A stretch of 64,000 nt of DNA from contig CAJVPJ010000021.1 of the NCBI GenBank assembly GCA_910592205.1, forward strand, positions 1 to 64,000. Reading direction: 5' to 3'. The translations under genes were made by a program, and so were the position numbers. The stretch comes from Paraglomus occultum. Lineage: Eukaryota; Glomeromycota; Glomeromycetes; Paraglomerales; Paraglomeraceae. Under the pieces are notes generated by a model. It saw only the letters and a program-made list of their open reading frames with translations, was not told where the DNA came from and searched no databases. Below are positions 11,701-23,003 of the stretch, piece after piece; position 1 is the first letter of the stretch, and each line of letters opens with the position of its first letter.

Positions 11701-12708
11701 TTTTGAGCGCAATGGTAAGCAGTCTCATGTAGTTATTATTCATAAATCTATAGGTTTTTTAAGCGTTTATTCAAATCAGCAAGTGTACATGTACGGATTT
11801 AAAAATATCTCTTTCTTAGTTACACGCTGCACTGTCTATCTAGTAACGAGTTGTTTATTTTTACAAAATCAATTACGCGTGGTTTATCAGCAACCGGATG
11901 AATTCAAACCCATGTTGCCGGTAGGGCATAAACCAATACAAATTTGGTAGTTTGGTTATGGACATTTTTGGGCGTAAATATGAAAAGAGAGGTTGATCGT
12001 TCAAGTTAATATGTTTCTCTTACATTATAGCCCCCCTTGTTCTTCCCTGTCGTAGTCGAATCATTTCCATTTTCTCTCATCGATTTCCTGATTTGATATT
12101 AATATCAACCGCGAGGAAGATAAGAAAACATTCCCCTAATACATTGGTATGCCATGACTATATGCATTGAAACCTAATCCATTGAAGAAAGAGACTGACG
12201 CCAAGAACATTACAGATTGGGCATTCAGTTAACTCCTCGCAAAGTGTGGTTGGTTCAACTAATAGGCGCCCATGCAAAGCTTCTTTAGCAATAGCGTATT
12301 CTCATATATATAATTGCGATCCGTAGCAATAATGTTTTAAAGTTTATTGGGATATGTATATGTATGCATATATAATGTATACACAATGCACACACACATA
12401 TGGTACTGATTGACGGGAATGTTAAACGAATGATGAACGTCGCAAATCAATCGATCAGAATGCCGAAACGTTCGAAACGACCGTTTTTAGCAGATAGGCA
12501 ATTACAGTGCCTTAAATCGTACCGTTATCAACACACAGCCGATATAAATTTATTATATGGTATCATTTAATGACATTTGGAATGCACTGGATAATGGTTT
12601 CCTATGCATTCGATGCTTTTGTCAAACTACTCCAAAAACTAATAAAATGACAAGAAACAAACGTTTTCTCGATAAAACAAACGCTTTCTTGACTATCAAG
12701 GATTCACA
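11701..12708. other. spacer upstream of HMG gene 2
   Basis: An open frame at 11663-11950 overlaps the transposase remnant and resembles nothing. The rest is AT-rich and presumably carries the promoter of the gene at 12709. Confidence 0.35.
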
Positions 12709-13696
12709 ATGAACACAACTGATATTGGCCGTGATTTTAACGCGATGTCGGACGAATTCTTGTCTTTGGAAAATCGAGAGTCTGACCAAGTCCCAAATGG
12801 CATAGCCTCTGGATATCATCTTAATTATCTTTCTCTGCCGATCAATGATAACGAGGCCAATCGGTCCCGGTTGAATGCTATATTGCAAATCTTCAATCAG
12901 ATCACTCAGGCATATCTTCTTTCCTTGTCGAGCAACGCTAATCGGACCGAGTGGAACGCTTTATTGCAAAACTTGATCTCTCAGGCATATTCGTTGATCA
13001 ACGATAACGAAGACAATCGGGCCGAGTGGTACGCTCTATTGCAAGATTTGATTGACATAATCTCTCACGCATATTCGCTGATCAACGATAACGAGGCTAA
13101 TCGGACCGAGTCATTGCCACATGTTACGTTAGAGAACTGCCAAGATGTGTCTATGTACGTTGTGAAATATAATGGTGAAGAACTTGTCTCATTCCAAATT
13201 GAGAAAGAAACGAAGGGCGGCAATAGATACATGCGCTTTAGAAATACAGTTGTAAAAGCCCTAAAACTGAAGGGGCACGCATTTTCTAAGGATATGAAGG
13301 AAGTATCTACATTAACAAAAATAGCTTGGCACAGTGCTGATGACCGTATTAAAGACGAATTCGATCGCATAGGGAACAGTGCTGATGACCATAGTAAAGA
13401 CAAATTTAATCGCAAAAGGGGAAAAGTACGATCAAAAAAGAAAAACTCGTCTTTGAGATTTATTTGTTCCGTCTGTAAAATCTCCTTCCCTATCCAACAT
13501 GCCAAACGTATATATGCTGCGGATAAGGAGGCCACAACCAGGCGTGATATTACGTGCCCTAATTGCCAAAGGCTACACAAACTTCATACGACTTACAAAG
13601 GTATGTAATCAGTATTTGGTTTCAATAACTAACTAACATTTATTAATAACATTCTACAAATATTTTCTCTTCTCTTACTAAGTCGTCTCTGAATAA
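12709..13696 (+). CDS. MATA_HMG-type HMG-box protein with zinc ribbon and internal repeats, copy 2
   Basis: Paralogue of the gene at 8727. Exon 1 is 12709-13600; exon 2 is 13683-13696, joined at ACAAAG|GTATGT and TTACTAAG|TC with a clear branch-like CTAAC. The protein is about 302 residues. Residues about 40-135 hold two to three tandem repeats of a unit like SLINDNEANRTEW-ALLQ-LI. These are absent from copies 1 and 3 and lengthen the N-terminal part. The shared segment VVKYNGEELVSFQIEKE is followed by the HMG box (YMRFRNTVVKALKLKG, MKEVSTLTKIAW). Within and after the box a NSADDRxKDxF phrase is repeated. The end carries C-x2-C (CSVC) and C-x2-C (CPNC), a complete zinc-ribbon pattern. It probably binds DNA; the function is otherwise unknown. 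Confidence 0.75.
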
Positions 13697-14349
13697 CTTG
13701 AAGTAAAACTCACGCAGAACGCAACGGTTTATAAACAACTGCGTTACAAAATCCTCTTTAACTTCGGAAACTGGTGGCAAACAGCAAGACCTGGAAATAT
13801 TTTTGATTCTGGGATTCCTGAAATCACGCAAGGGAACAGTTATTGTCTGGAATAATGCTATTTGCGCCAATTACATAGTATCTCAATTATTGTAAGGGAG
13901 GCGAACGTTAAAATCATCTTCCATTCGATACGGGTTATGTTTCATAGGAATATTTGGTAGATTAATTTAAGTATACATATACATTTAACATTCTATAGGC
14001 CAGTAATAGTAAGATACAATTATGTTTCGAATAAAAAAAAGGGATGATGTTGACTAACTTCTGTGTCTTGCTGAGTCTTTTCAAGCTTCCAGCACTCTGA
14101 AAAAAGGGGTCATGTCGCGAGTATAAAGTGCATTTGCTAGCGATTATCTAAAGAGTGGAAAATATGAATTTAAGTATATTAATATTAATATACAAGTATA
14201 TGCGTTTTGTAACAAAAAAATCGACCGAAATTGGCATAAACACATTGTGACGATCGTTTCTTACTGTTTATATCAATTTCTACTTCCTGTGAAACAAGAG
14301 CCTTTTACCAATGCTTTGCAATGAATGTCATTAATAAAAAGAAGACTTA
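13697..14349. other. spacer between HMG genes 2 and 3
   Basis: No gene is recognised. The minus-strand frame at 13643-13870 starts at a non-ATG codon and resembles nothing. Confidence 0.4.
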
Positions 14350-14925
14350 ATGACTTCTCCCGACAAGCAGACGATGAACAATCCCGTCAGCTCAAGTCAA
14401 ATTAAAGAGCTGTTTGGCGGCTTTTCCGTCCCAAACCTTTATTTTCCAGACTCGTACGTTAGTCAACCTGAGCAACAAACAAGTTCAGATCCAAAAGCTG
14501 AACTTCGGCATGATTATAATTCGGGAACGACCACTCTGAACCTGGACGGTGAATACGTTACCTCGTTTCAATTGAATGAATTTAATACAAGTGGCAGCAG
14601 TAATGGATTTTTCTATATTAGATGTCTCATAAATGAGGCTCTAATACGAGACGGCAACGACCTCTACAAGGATCAGGCTCGGGTTTCCAGGATTGCCGGT
14701 GCAGCTTGGCATTCTACAACCGACGCTATCAGGCAAATGTTTAACGATTTTAACAGAAGTCTGGTATCGGCTTCAGGAATGGCAAGCCCACAACGCAATG
14801 TAACTTGCCCCCATTGTCATAACTGCTTTGTATTAGTTCAACCCGACCCGCCCAGGCCGAAGCGACGGAAGCAGCGACAGCAACGACGGCAAAGACGAAG
14901 ACCAGGGGGACAGGAACCTGAGTAA
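14350..14925 (+). CDS. divergent HMG-box protein with arginine-rich tail, copy 3
   Basis: Third member of the local family, apparently one exon of 191 residues. A segment like VVKYNGEELVSF is recognisable as LNLDGEYVTSFQLNEF. The HMG-like box at about 95-140 contains IRDGNDLYKDQARVSRIAG and AAWHS. After it comes one C-x2-C-x2-C cluster (CPHCHNC) and then a lysine/arginine-rich end (RPKRRKQRQQRRQRRR) in place of the second half of the zinc ribbon. That tail could bind nucleic acid or act as a nuclear signal. It is the most diverged copy. The ATG at 14350 is the first in frame. Confidence 0.65.
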   Translation: MTSPDKQTMNNPVSSSQIKELFGGFSVPNLYFPDSYVSQPEQQTSSDPKAELRHDYNSGTTTLNLDGEYVTSFQLNEFNTSGSSNGFFYIRCLINEALIRDGNDLYKDQARVSRIAGAAWHSTTDAIRQMFNDFNRSLVSASGMASPQRNVTCPHCHNCFVLVQPDPPRPKRRKQRQQRRQRRRPGGQEPE

Positions 14926-15390
14926 TGTGTATCAAGATTCAAGGACTAGAGGTTGAGGAAGTGGTGTATTTGAGTCTCAAGATTAAAATATACGAGTTTC
15001 TTGTAAAAACCAATGTTCTTTTTTTGTCTCTAGTTTGGCACCCACCCAACTACCGTGAAACCTTAAAGTGTAATAATAAGTCTTTACAAGCCGCGTTTTT
15101 GGTTCAGTTGTATATTCTTTCACTTACGGGCCCAGTTCTCTGTAGACAATGTACTTAAATGTATTGTAGCAAAGCTTGTATATCACTTTGTTTGGGTTCA
15201 TCGATGTAGAATATCAAAAATATTTTTAGGATGTAGAAACCTTGACTGAGGCTTCTCGTGTAGAAATAGTGTACCGTATGAATCGGAAATAATAAATCTA
15301 ATTGTTTGTTTAACGAGAATACAAAGCACAAATATCAATTCCATCGATTAGCGAAACTTGTAACTATAAGCAATCCTCTTCCGCTGGTAA
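14926..15390. other. no gene seen
   Basis: A 77-codon frame at 14925-15158 overlaps the end of HMG gene 3 and looks accidental. No other feature is recognised. Confidence 0.35.
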
Positions 15391-16330
15391 TCTTATGATA
15401 CTCCTACGCCCTCGCACCGGAGCCGTTCTCTTTGCGATTCGAGCACTTCCATTTTATTGAACAGATGATGAGAACCCTGCCAAAGTATATTGTACCAATT
15501 GTCATTCCTTAGTCTTGTGAGAATTGGAGCACCGCCGTTCCCATTTGACGGTGGTGCTGTGGAAAATTGGTGTGAGCCTTTCTCAGAAACATTCTGGTTA
15601 CCCCATGTTCGATTCGGACGTCCACATCGCAGATATATCGTCAATAAATACCGTATTCTTCCGAAATAAGCAACACTTTTCGTTAAAGTGTTGCTTATTT
15701 CGGGTAGTATAATAAAACGAAAGAATTTGTTTATTTATAAAAGTTTAATTTTTCCGAAGTTTTGCTTATTTTTGGAAGAATACGGTAATAGTAAATAGTT
15801 TTACAGAATTTCGGCTTGGAAGGGATCGAGTCGATGATCAACTTCCCGGAAGCTGAATTGTTCGCAATTTTCCCCTTGATAGATATCATCGGCAACAGCA
15901 ATCTCAATTAAACACACCTGTCTTCGTAGAGCCTATATACCACAACATCGGTCTTGCTATCTTACGGTTATTCAGTGGAGCTGCCGAAAAGGTCATATGT
16001 GACGTTTGCGTTACTGTTTTGCGACTGAAAATCCAAATTCAGCAATACAAAAAGGAAACTGTTGATCGGTGTCATTGAAAACAAGGGCAGCAAAATCAGG
16101 TTAAATTCATCTTTGCTATCAGTCTTGCTGTCTTTGCCAAGTTCGCGGTTTTAGCGATATAAGCTTGACTCAAATATAGATGCTTTGTTAATGATATAAC
16201 AAAAGCAGTTGTCGAACCAGAGAACTTTGGTTTACGGGCCTTGAGATTTAACTCTTTTCAATTGGAGCCCTTTCGATATTCCTACTTTTAGTAGAATGAG
16301 ACCAGAAGGACAGATATTTCGCGTACACGT
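15391..16330 (-). pseudogene. coding-like minus-strand fragments split by a MITE
   Basis: Three open, coding-like minus-strand segments lie in a row: about 16150-15970 (with LGKDSKTDSKDEFNLILL), about 15925-15805 (with IEIAVADDIYQGENCEQF and REVDHRLDPFQAEIL), and about 15640-15393 (with SHQFSTAPPSNGNGGAPI). The first two end in stops. A MITE at 15649-15787 sits between the second and third. I do not recognise the family. They may be exons of a dead gene or parts of an unknown mobile element. Confidence 0.3.
15649..15787. mobile_element. 139 bp MITE, TACCGTATTCTTCC type
   Basis: The ends are inverted repeats of about 28 bp. The left begins TACCGTATTCTTCCGAAATA and the right is the complement of TACCGTATTCTTCCAAAAAT. 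TA lies at both outer edges. The left part also holds its own hairpin (AGCAACACTTT...AAAGTGTTGCT). It shares the outer TACCGTA with the MITE at 2907 but the rest differs. Confidence 0.75.
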
Positions 16331-16556
16331 CGATAGTTATGCATACGTCACACACGCGAGTGACACAGATTACAAATTAACCTAATTTGACATGTTTTTT
16401 CGTGTCCTACAAAACCCTAGCGCCTATCGCCCAGTAACTATCGGTGGCTGTTCTTACAATTTCCTTGATACGGAAAGAATGTCGTGCGACAAAACCATTA
16501 GCAAAACAGATAATAATTTATTTGATTCTAAAAACATTGGAAAGTATTTCATTATA

Positions 16557-19500
16557 TCAAAAATCCGTTCTATATTTTTTAACTTCGGCTACAATTGTCT
16601 GTATACTGACAGGCTGCTGTTTGAATTTAAGACTATTATCCGGTATTCTTTTTTCCAACAGCTCATGAAATTTGGTATAATAAATTATCAATTGTCCCAA
16701 GACAGAATGGAGTATCATTGTTCCATTCTTGAAATTAGAAAAATGCTGAATTACTGATGCATTGATGGATGTAATTGATTGGCGCCAAGTCGTCGCAAAA
16801 TTTGTTGACACTTCTTCAAAGCGCTCTGTATTTGGTGACAAGTTTGTAAAAGTCAGGACGAGCCTATTTTATTATTCCGCACGCGACAAGAAAAAGCATA
16901 GACCTGACCTGATGGTAAAGAATTGATATCCTCTGCTTGCTCGACCTGCTTAACAAATGAAATCAAGCCACCAAAGTATGGCTCCAACTCCTCCTCGACA
17001 AATCCAGAAATTTTAGAGCTCAATAACTGTTGAAAATGGTTAATTTCCGCTTCCACTGCTTTCCCTCCATTCTCCTAAAAAAGACGTTAATAAACATCGC
17101 GTCGTACGTAAAAAATCTCGACTCGAGCACCAAGTACTCACATTGAGGATAGTTATAACCAGATCATAATTGTTTATTAAAAATATGTAACGGCTCTTGT
17201 GATCAGAAAACTCGGTTGACATCTTATTAAGTAGTAATTCAACCTCATTACGTACTCGAAGCAGACTGTACAGCGAAATAAAAGTAAGACCAAGTGTGAA
17301 CAAGCAATCAATCCAATAAATTAGAACAAACGATATACCTGTTTGTCAGTATAGGGTCGTTGGCATCCTCATTAAGCTTTAATATTGATGCTGCAAATTC
17401 AGCATAACGACGAGTCACCTAGGAAAAGAAAAAAAATCAAGGATAATGAGAATGTAAGGTTTTCAATCATATTATAAAAATGCGCGCACCGAATGTTTAC
17501 TTACAAAGTGCGGATGGGTATCTTTTACCACAAGCTTATTGCCTGCTTTCTTAATACTTTCAATATGCAAATCTATAATGGACTGGAACCGCGGCCATAG
17601 CAACATATTTGTTTGATTAATGTAACCCTCCAGGGCAGGCACTCTTCTTCTTTGCAATTCAAGCGCAAACTGCATGTTCAACCGAATGCACAGCAAAATG
17701 CCAACGGCATCATAACTGTTCTCAATATAGTGTTTTGTAGCAGCAAGACCCATTTTTATCGTAGGATCAAATATCTCTGCAAATACTTCGCGTGCAACAT
17801 CTATTGCTGGCTTGTCATCCTTGGCAAAGAATTCGACGATAAACAGATACTCGGAACTGGCGTTATCGATAAATATCAAATTGAAGCTTCTGAAAAGAGC
17901 TTCATATGAATATTTCTAAAATATGAGTAATTATGGTCCATTAAACGGTGTTTTGACTAGTAACAGATCAACAAGAGACGTCTGAATACCTGGCTTGAGG
18001 TTTCAGCGACATGCACAAGTATAACTCCTGCGTCAGTGTTTCGGAGAGTATTTATTCGATCGCCCAAGGAAAAAGTGTTCACTTTGTCTTTCAGGGCAAT
18101 CTTGCTGGTTCCAAATAATCCACCTAAAATATCGATAACGGTTCATGACTGTGCACACAGATTAAGGCTTTAAAATAACATAGCCCATAATCACACTAAC
18201 CCTTTTTTAAGCTCTCATCGTAACCGATTAAATCGCCTTTGCCTGCAATAGAGTTCTTTTTCAACACGACAACGAGTCAGCTTAATATTAAACATCACAA
18301 AAAGTAGTTAACTTGGATTTCTTCGATAAGTACTTGTAGTCTTTGCAGCCCTTTATTGTATCTCTCAAAATGATTGGAGAAATACCATCTCATGGTATTC
18401 ACATAAGTCTGCCTTATTTCAAACGCTACTTCAGCGTATCTTTCCATAAGAAACTGGTGAAGTTGCTTATATTTAAGAAGGACCGATTGTTGAAGAATTT
18501 GGATGTTGGTATTCGGTATGCGGAGGGATTTTATCTTCATAAGCAGAAATTCTCGTATCTTCTCTGACGCCTTTATAGAAAGAAGACATAAAAGTAAATT
18601 CGAATGCGTATTATAGTTATAGCACGTTAAATAATTACTGTCATACCTTTAGCCTCAATTTCTCAAGTTCAGGTTCAATATCTTTTAGTGCTGTGACATT
18701 CTCGCCCCGATGAGTTTCTACGTAAGTCATTTTCTTGTTCATTTCTATTAAATAAGCGAGCCACACTTCATCTATATTCCCTTCAGTAATTTTTCTTTGA
18801 ATGTACACATTCATCAGTAAAAGTTATAAATAATATATGACAGGAAATTTGCAAGAAACCAGATACATACTTTATCATAGACGGGGATATAACGATTCCA
18901 TCCAAAACAGTATTCAGTCGTTCCTCCACAGCCTGAATTTAAAACATAGGATTAACATAACATTTTCAATTTCAGTTAAAACGCTCGTTAGAATTCAACA
19001 AACACGTACCATTCTATTTTTCAATTTGATATTCATGATCATTGATTTGTCTTGGAGTGTTTGAATCTCTGAACTAATGTTTCCCAAATCTGCCTGAAAT
19101 ACAGTCAACATGTCTTCCATAGTAGCCAGGATTTTATCACATGACTAAAAGCAGGATGAATTAATTGTTTTTATCTGGCAGACAGCTCCTGCAAAATCTT
19201 TTCTTGGCAGATACCTGAATCTGGTTGTGCATTTCTACAAAATTCCTCGTTTGATTGATGTCTTAGACACATGTTTACACTAGTCAAGAATTTTATGCAG
19301 ACTACTTTTCCGACGAATAACAAAAACAGGCAGACATGTAAAGGATACAATCTATTTCATGCTCTTTGTCTATAGCATTTAATTCATTTTCAACGTTCCA
19401 CGCATACTCCTGCAAGTCTACTCCCTATTAAAATTGAGAAAAGAGACGGTCAGCATTTATCCATCAAGTAAATACGCAAAACTTTAAACAGACCTTTGCG

Positions 19501-19925
19501 ATTTCTTGCCTAACAAACTCATCTTCCTGAATTTCTGTATCAATATTAAAAGGACAGTTTAAATCGCATTCTCACTTAAGAAAGACGGACTTGAATTATT
19601 ACATTACCGTTGACTTTGTCAGATGTAATTTCAGAATGGTTCTCTCCAGGTGTGCTGTCGGGTTCAAGTTTACGCAAGATTGAAGAAGACTACCACACAC
19701 ATGTGAGGGATAATTATGCCGAGTCAGAACTGTCTTGAACCCGACAAAATGTATTCTAATCTAACTGTACGTTTTCAGAAAACTCAAAATGTTTGTTTGC
19801 CTTACATCGCCAAATAGCTTTTCAAACACTTTCTCGAATGCAACGGACGGCGATTCAGGCTTATTTGTTGCCTCTTCAGAAAATTTACCTTTAGACGGAA
19901 CAAAAAGCCGATCAGGACGCTCCAT
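16557..19925 (-). CDS. VPS52: VPS52, GARP complex subunit
   Basis: Subunit of the Golgi-associated retrograde protein (GARP) tether, which captures endosome-derived vesicles at the trans-Golgi with Vps51, Vps53 and Vps54. Sixteen exons on the minus strand join in phase (19925-19806, 19689-19608, 19534-19494, 19424-19349, 19261-19215, 19144-19010, 18932-18871, 18794-18647, 18570-18313, 18255-18201, 18123-17990, 17915-17505, 17418-17339, 17265-17142, 17074-16909, 16825-16557). They give about 735 residues, near the 720-odd of animal Vps52. Recognisable blocks: GVDLQEYAWNVENEL and ISSEIQTLQDKSMIMN near the N-terminus (coiled-coil part), KIREFLL and LLKYKQLHQFL in the middle, then SYDAVGILLCIRL, LLWPRFQSIIDLHIESIK, FLINNYDLVITIL, YFGGLISFVKQ, and HFSNFKNGT near the C-terminus. 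The open frame extends 16 codons past the ATG to an AG at about 19974, so an extra upstream exon is possible. Confidence 0.92.
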
Positions 19926-19973
19926 TAATTCTGGTGATTTTAATAACCCAGGCCAAGCAAAGTGAGCATACAC

Positions 19974-20671
19974 TACAAAAATAACATTGATAATTATAAT
20001 TAACGATTTTTGTACGACGACACAAAATCACGCGAATTTTCTATTACCATTACTATTACTATTGCATTTATGTACACTCATTGAAACTGTAATTGTCGTA
20101 AGTCTAACATGCACCTCTTTCATATAAAAACGCCAAAGTGAATTCATCATAAAAGGACATGGATTTCCAGAAGACAATTGATTATATATAAGCTTCGTTC
20201 TTGTATTAACATTATAGCATTCAGTTAATCTTTTTAAATGCATGTGTTTTGATTCTGTGATTCTTAGACGCATTCTCTCTGGGGGCAATGTAGATTTACA
20301 AATTCCTGTATATGTAATTTGGAAATTATATCGTAGAAGACATTTGGGAAACAATGTACTTGAAAACAATTATAATTACATGCTCGATTAGTTACTAGAT
20401 AGCGTTAAAGACCTATAGTTTCTGCTATGACGAAACAGATACAGAATATTGGAAATTTCAACGCAGAGCGAGGGTTTTTCGAACATTTATCTTAACGTAT
20501 TCGTTCTATTTTTAGCGTATATAACAATCGGCTGGGATAAAGCGCATTTACAGGAAACAGCGGAATCAAACTATCACATCCTTTTCCTTTAATCAATCGT
20601 GATCGTAATATCTATGACCCCAAGTAAAGTCCAAAAGTCCACAAATTATCTTTCAATTCACGTATGCTATC
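19974..20671. other. spacer between VPS52 and uS8m
   Basis: Likely promoter of VPS52. The minus-strand open frame at 20028-20369 lies directly upstream of the VPS52 frame and could hold a 5' exon, but I find no support for it from conservation. Confidence 0.35.
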
Positions 20672-21133
20672 TCACCAAATTCTGCACAACACTTCCCCGC
20701 CTTGATTACAGGCTATCGCCTCATGAACACTTATGACGCCAAGCGTAGTGCTGATAATAGCGACTTCTCCAATCTTCAAGCCACTCACGAAATCCACTCG
20801 TTGTCCAGCCAAAAACCTCTGCAATTCTTCCACATTCATATAAACACGCCTCGATCCTTTACTAACGCAACTCATGTTCTTCAAGACCGGCTCATTCTGT
20901 CTGTATTTCAATTCAAGCCATAGTCGACGCGTAGCGATATTCTCTGGTGTGTTTGGCACGAACTCTTTATCCGGTCCGCGGTGATCACCCCGAGTGACCG
21001 AGGATATAAAGCCTTCACGATAAAGTGCGTTACATATGGCAAGGTTCATTTTTTTGTCTGGTACAGATATCGATCTTAATTGTGCTCGGAATCCGTTCTG
21101 AATTCGTGCGCAAAGGTCATGAACTGCCGGCAT
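20672..21133 (-). CDS. MRPS8: mitochondrial small-subunit ribosomal protein uS8m
   Basis: Core protein of the mitochondrial small ribosomal subunit that contacts helix 21 of the small-subunit rRNA. It is a single exon of 153 residues starting at an ATG that matches the usual family start (MPAVHDLCARIQNG, compare the D-x-L-x-R-I-x-N-G of bacterial uS8). The second domain has SCVSKGSRRVYMN, then VAIISTTLGVISVHEA and the terminal GGEVLCRIW, which is the family C-terminus. A fungal-type insert of about 15 residues lies between the two domains (DHRGPDKEFVPNTPENIA). No separate targeting sequence is seen, as is common for this protein. Confidence 0.92.
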   Translation of the reverse strand: MPAVHDLCARIQNGFRAQLRSISVPDKKMNLAICNALYREGFISSVTRGDHRGPDKEFVPNTPENIATRRLWLELKYRQNEPVLKNMSCVSKGSRRVYMNVEELQRFLAGQRVDFVSGLKIGEVAIISTTLGVISVHEAIACNQGGEVLCRIW

Positions 21134-21885
21134 GTGTTGAACGAGTGTGATGTCTCTTGCGGCGGAATACAGTAAGTAAAATAAATAGGGAAAGAATGAA
21201 TGCTATGGACAAGCAAGCGAAGGCAAAATGCGTTAAGATTGCAAAATTTAGGTCACACAAATATGGGCATGACCAGCATTTTATTGGTTGAGACATAAGA
21301 TAAGGCACGTAGAAAATAATAAACGTGTATTTCATTGCTTGCTTTATTGTTCCCTCTTTATTCGTAGCATTTACTGAATCAAGCGAAAAACAAATCAAAA
21401 CCATTGTTCACGGTAAGTGTCTATGTTGTCAAGTTCTGAGAAGAATGTTGTATCTTAATCTTGCTGCGTTCCTTGATGCATGGAACATATCACTTGTGGA
21501 ATAATTGCACCTTGGAAAAAATCTAAAGTGCCTTATCGTTTCAATTAATAGCTTTTTTTTCTACTTTATATTAACAACGTTTTAAATAGTTGGTTTTCCT
21601 GTTTATGTAATTAGCAATCAAATCTATTCCGCGAACTGCTTCGCCACTTTTGACGTTAGGAAATTGTTCTTCACTCATCAGGTTTGTCGGATTTGTCTCA
21701 AGTTTATCAGGATACTTACCATGTCAATTATCGCTTGAGAATTGAGCTCATCATCGATTTGATCGGCTGTTAAGGAATCCGAAATAAGTCATCGGTCAAT
21801 TAAATGTTGAACGTACCAAAAGTATTACGCGCTTTATTTTTGAAAAATGGTTTAGTATTTCATGTCCTCTTCCACTATCTCGAGT
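21134..21885. other. no gene seen
   Basis: Upstream flank of uS8m. The frame at 21117-21404 (-) is hydrophobic and unlike any family I know. No clear feature. Confidence 0.35.
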
Positions 21886-22002
21886 TTATGCTGCAAGATA
21901 TTCTGTAATCGTTGTTCGATGATGTCTTACAACTTTTGCAATTTCTGTATTGTTGTGGCCTAATTTTTTTTGTGCAGAAATTAATGCCTTACCAAGACGC
22001 AT
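21886..22002 (-). mobile_element. transposase helix-turn-helix fragment
   Basis: A 38-codon minus-strand frame from an ATG reads MRLGKALISAQKKLGHNNTE, then a helix-turn-helix-like VVRHHRTTITEYL, then a stop. This resembles the N-terminal DNA-binding part of Tc1-like transposases. The catalytic part is missing. Confidence 0.4.
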
Positions 22003-23003
22003 TACGCGAAAGTTGAAAATGATAAATTTTTAGAAGCGGATGCGTGTTAGCGTTATTAAATTTCGACCGTGCAATACTTCTGAACTTTTAGGCAATGCAG
22101 GATTCTAGCTCAAGTTAATGGAGCTGTTGTATAATAGTATATGCCGTTGATTACATGACTGTCGATTAATCCGTTCCTTTATACAGACCCAGTGAATTGT
22201 CATACTCGCCCATTTCCCTTTCAGTTCTTCTAACTTTTTGCAACACGTACAATATAATTAGTATTAGTATTCGAGCACGATTTGTTATTGGTTTTAAATC
22301 CTCGTTAAATATAACTACCGGTTTTCTTCTCTTCAAGCCAAAAATGTAAACATATCTTCAACGCTGTCGGTGATTTTGTATCATTCAACATTTACAGGCA
22401 CAAATCTTTAATTTGGTTCCGGCATTCAAGGGTCATGATTGTTTTATTTGAAATAACACTCGCAGTTGGGAGAGAGAAGTTTAGGAACGTGCTGTATATA
22501 ACATATATCCGGTATCAGTTTCCGATTAGACTGTTAGCACTGACACCTGCTTTCTCGATCAATTAATTGTTTCCATTTGATCTATCACGATGATGATGAG
22601 CGATGATATTCGTAACAGGACAGTTTAAACATTCGGAAAGGTGACTACACGATAATTAAGATTCCGATAAATTTCCGTTCACTTAGTCTTTCTCGTATCT
22701 GCTCAGGTTGCTACGAAAGTGTACGAAACATCAGAACACCGAATAGGAAGATTTTGCTACCGCTTTGCTTCATGAGAGGTTATAGAGAAAGAATGGAAAC
22801 ATGTGACAAGGTATAATAAAGGCTACAAAATTATAAGTTATTTGAGAGTGCTTACGAAATACCAGACGACTTTATAAAACAAATTGACGTCAACGTATAA
22901 ACCAACGAATAAACTAATTTTACTACTATTACATTGGAATCCAAACCAATACAAGCCACTCAGCCCTCTAGCGTTCCAAAAGCAAACAACAAAGTTTACA
23001 AGT
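22003..23003. other. no gene seen
   Basis: AT-rich. Complementary frames at 22838-23038 (-) and 22884-23126 (+) lie at and beyond the 3' end of the OB-fold gene and are probably accidental. Confidence 0.35.

Noticed and set aside
13065-13580. 171-codon minus-strand frame
   Set aside because: It is antisense to HMG copy 2 and mirrors its codon pattern; no independent similarity.
20028-20369. Possible 5' exon or gene upstream of VPS52
   Set aside because: No conserved motif and no clean splice to the VPS52 frame; kept only as a possibility in the VPS52 entry.
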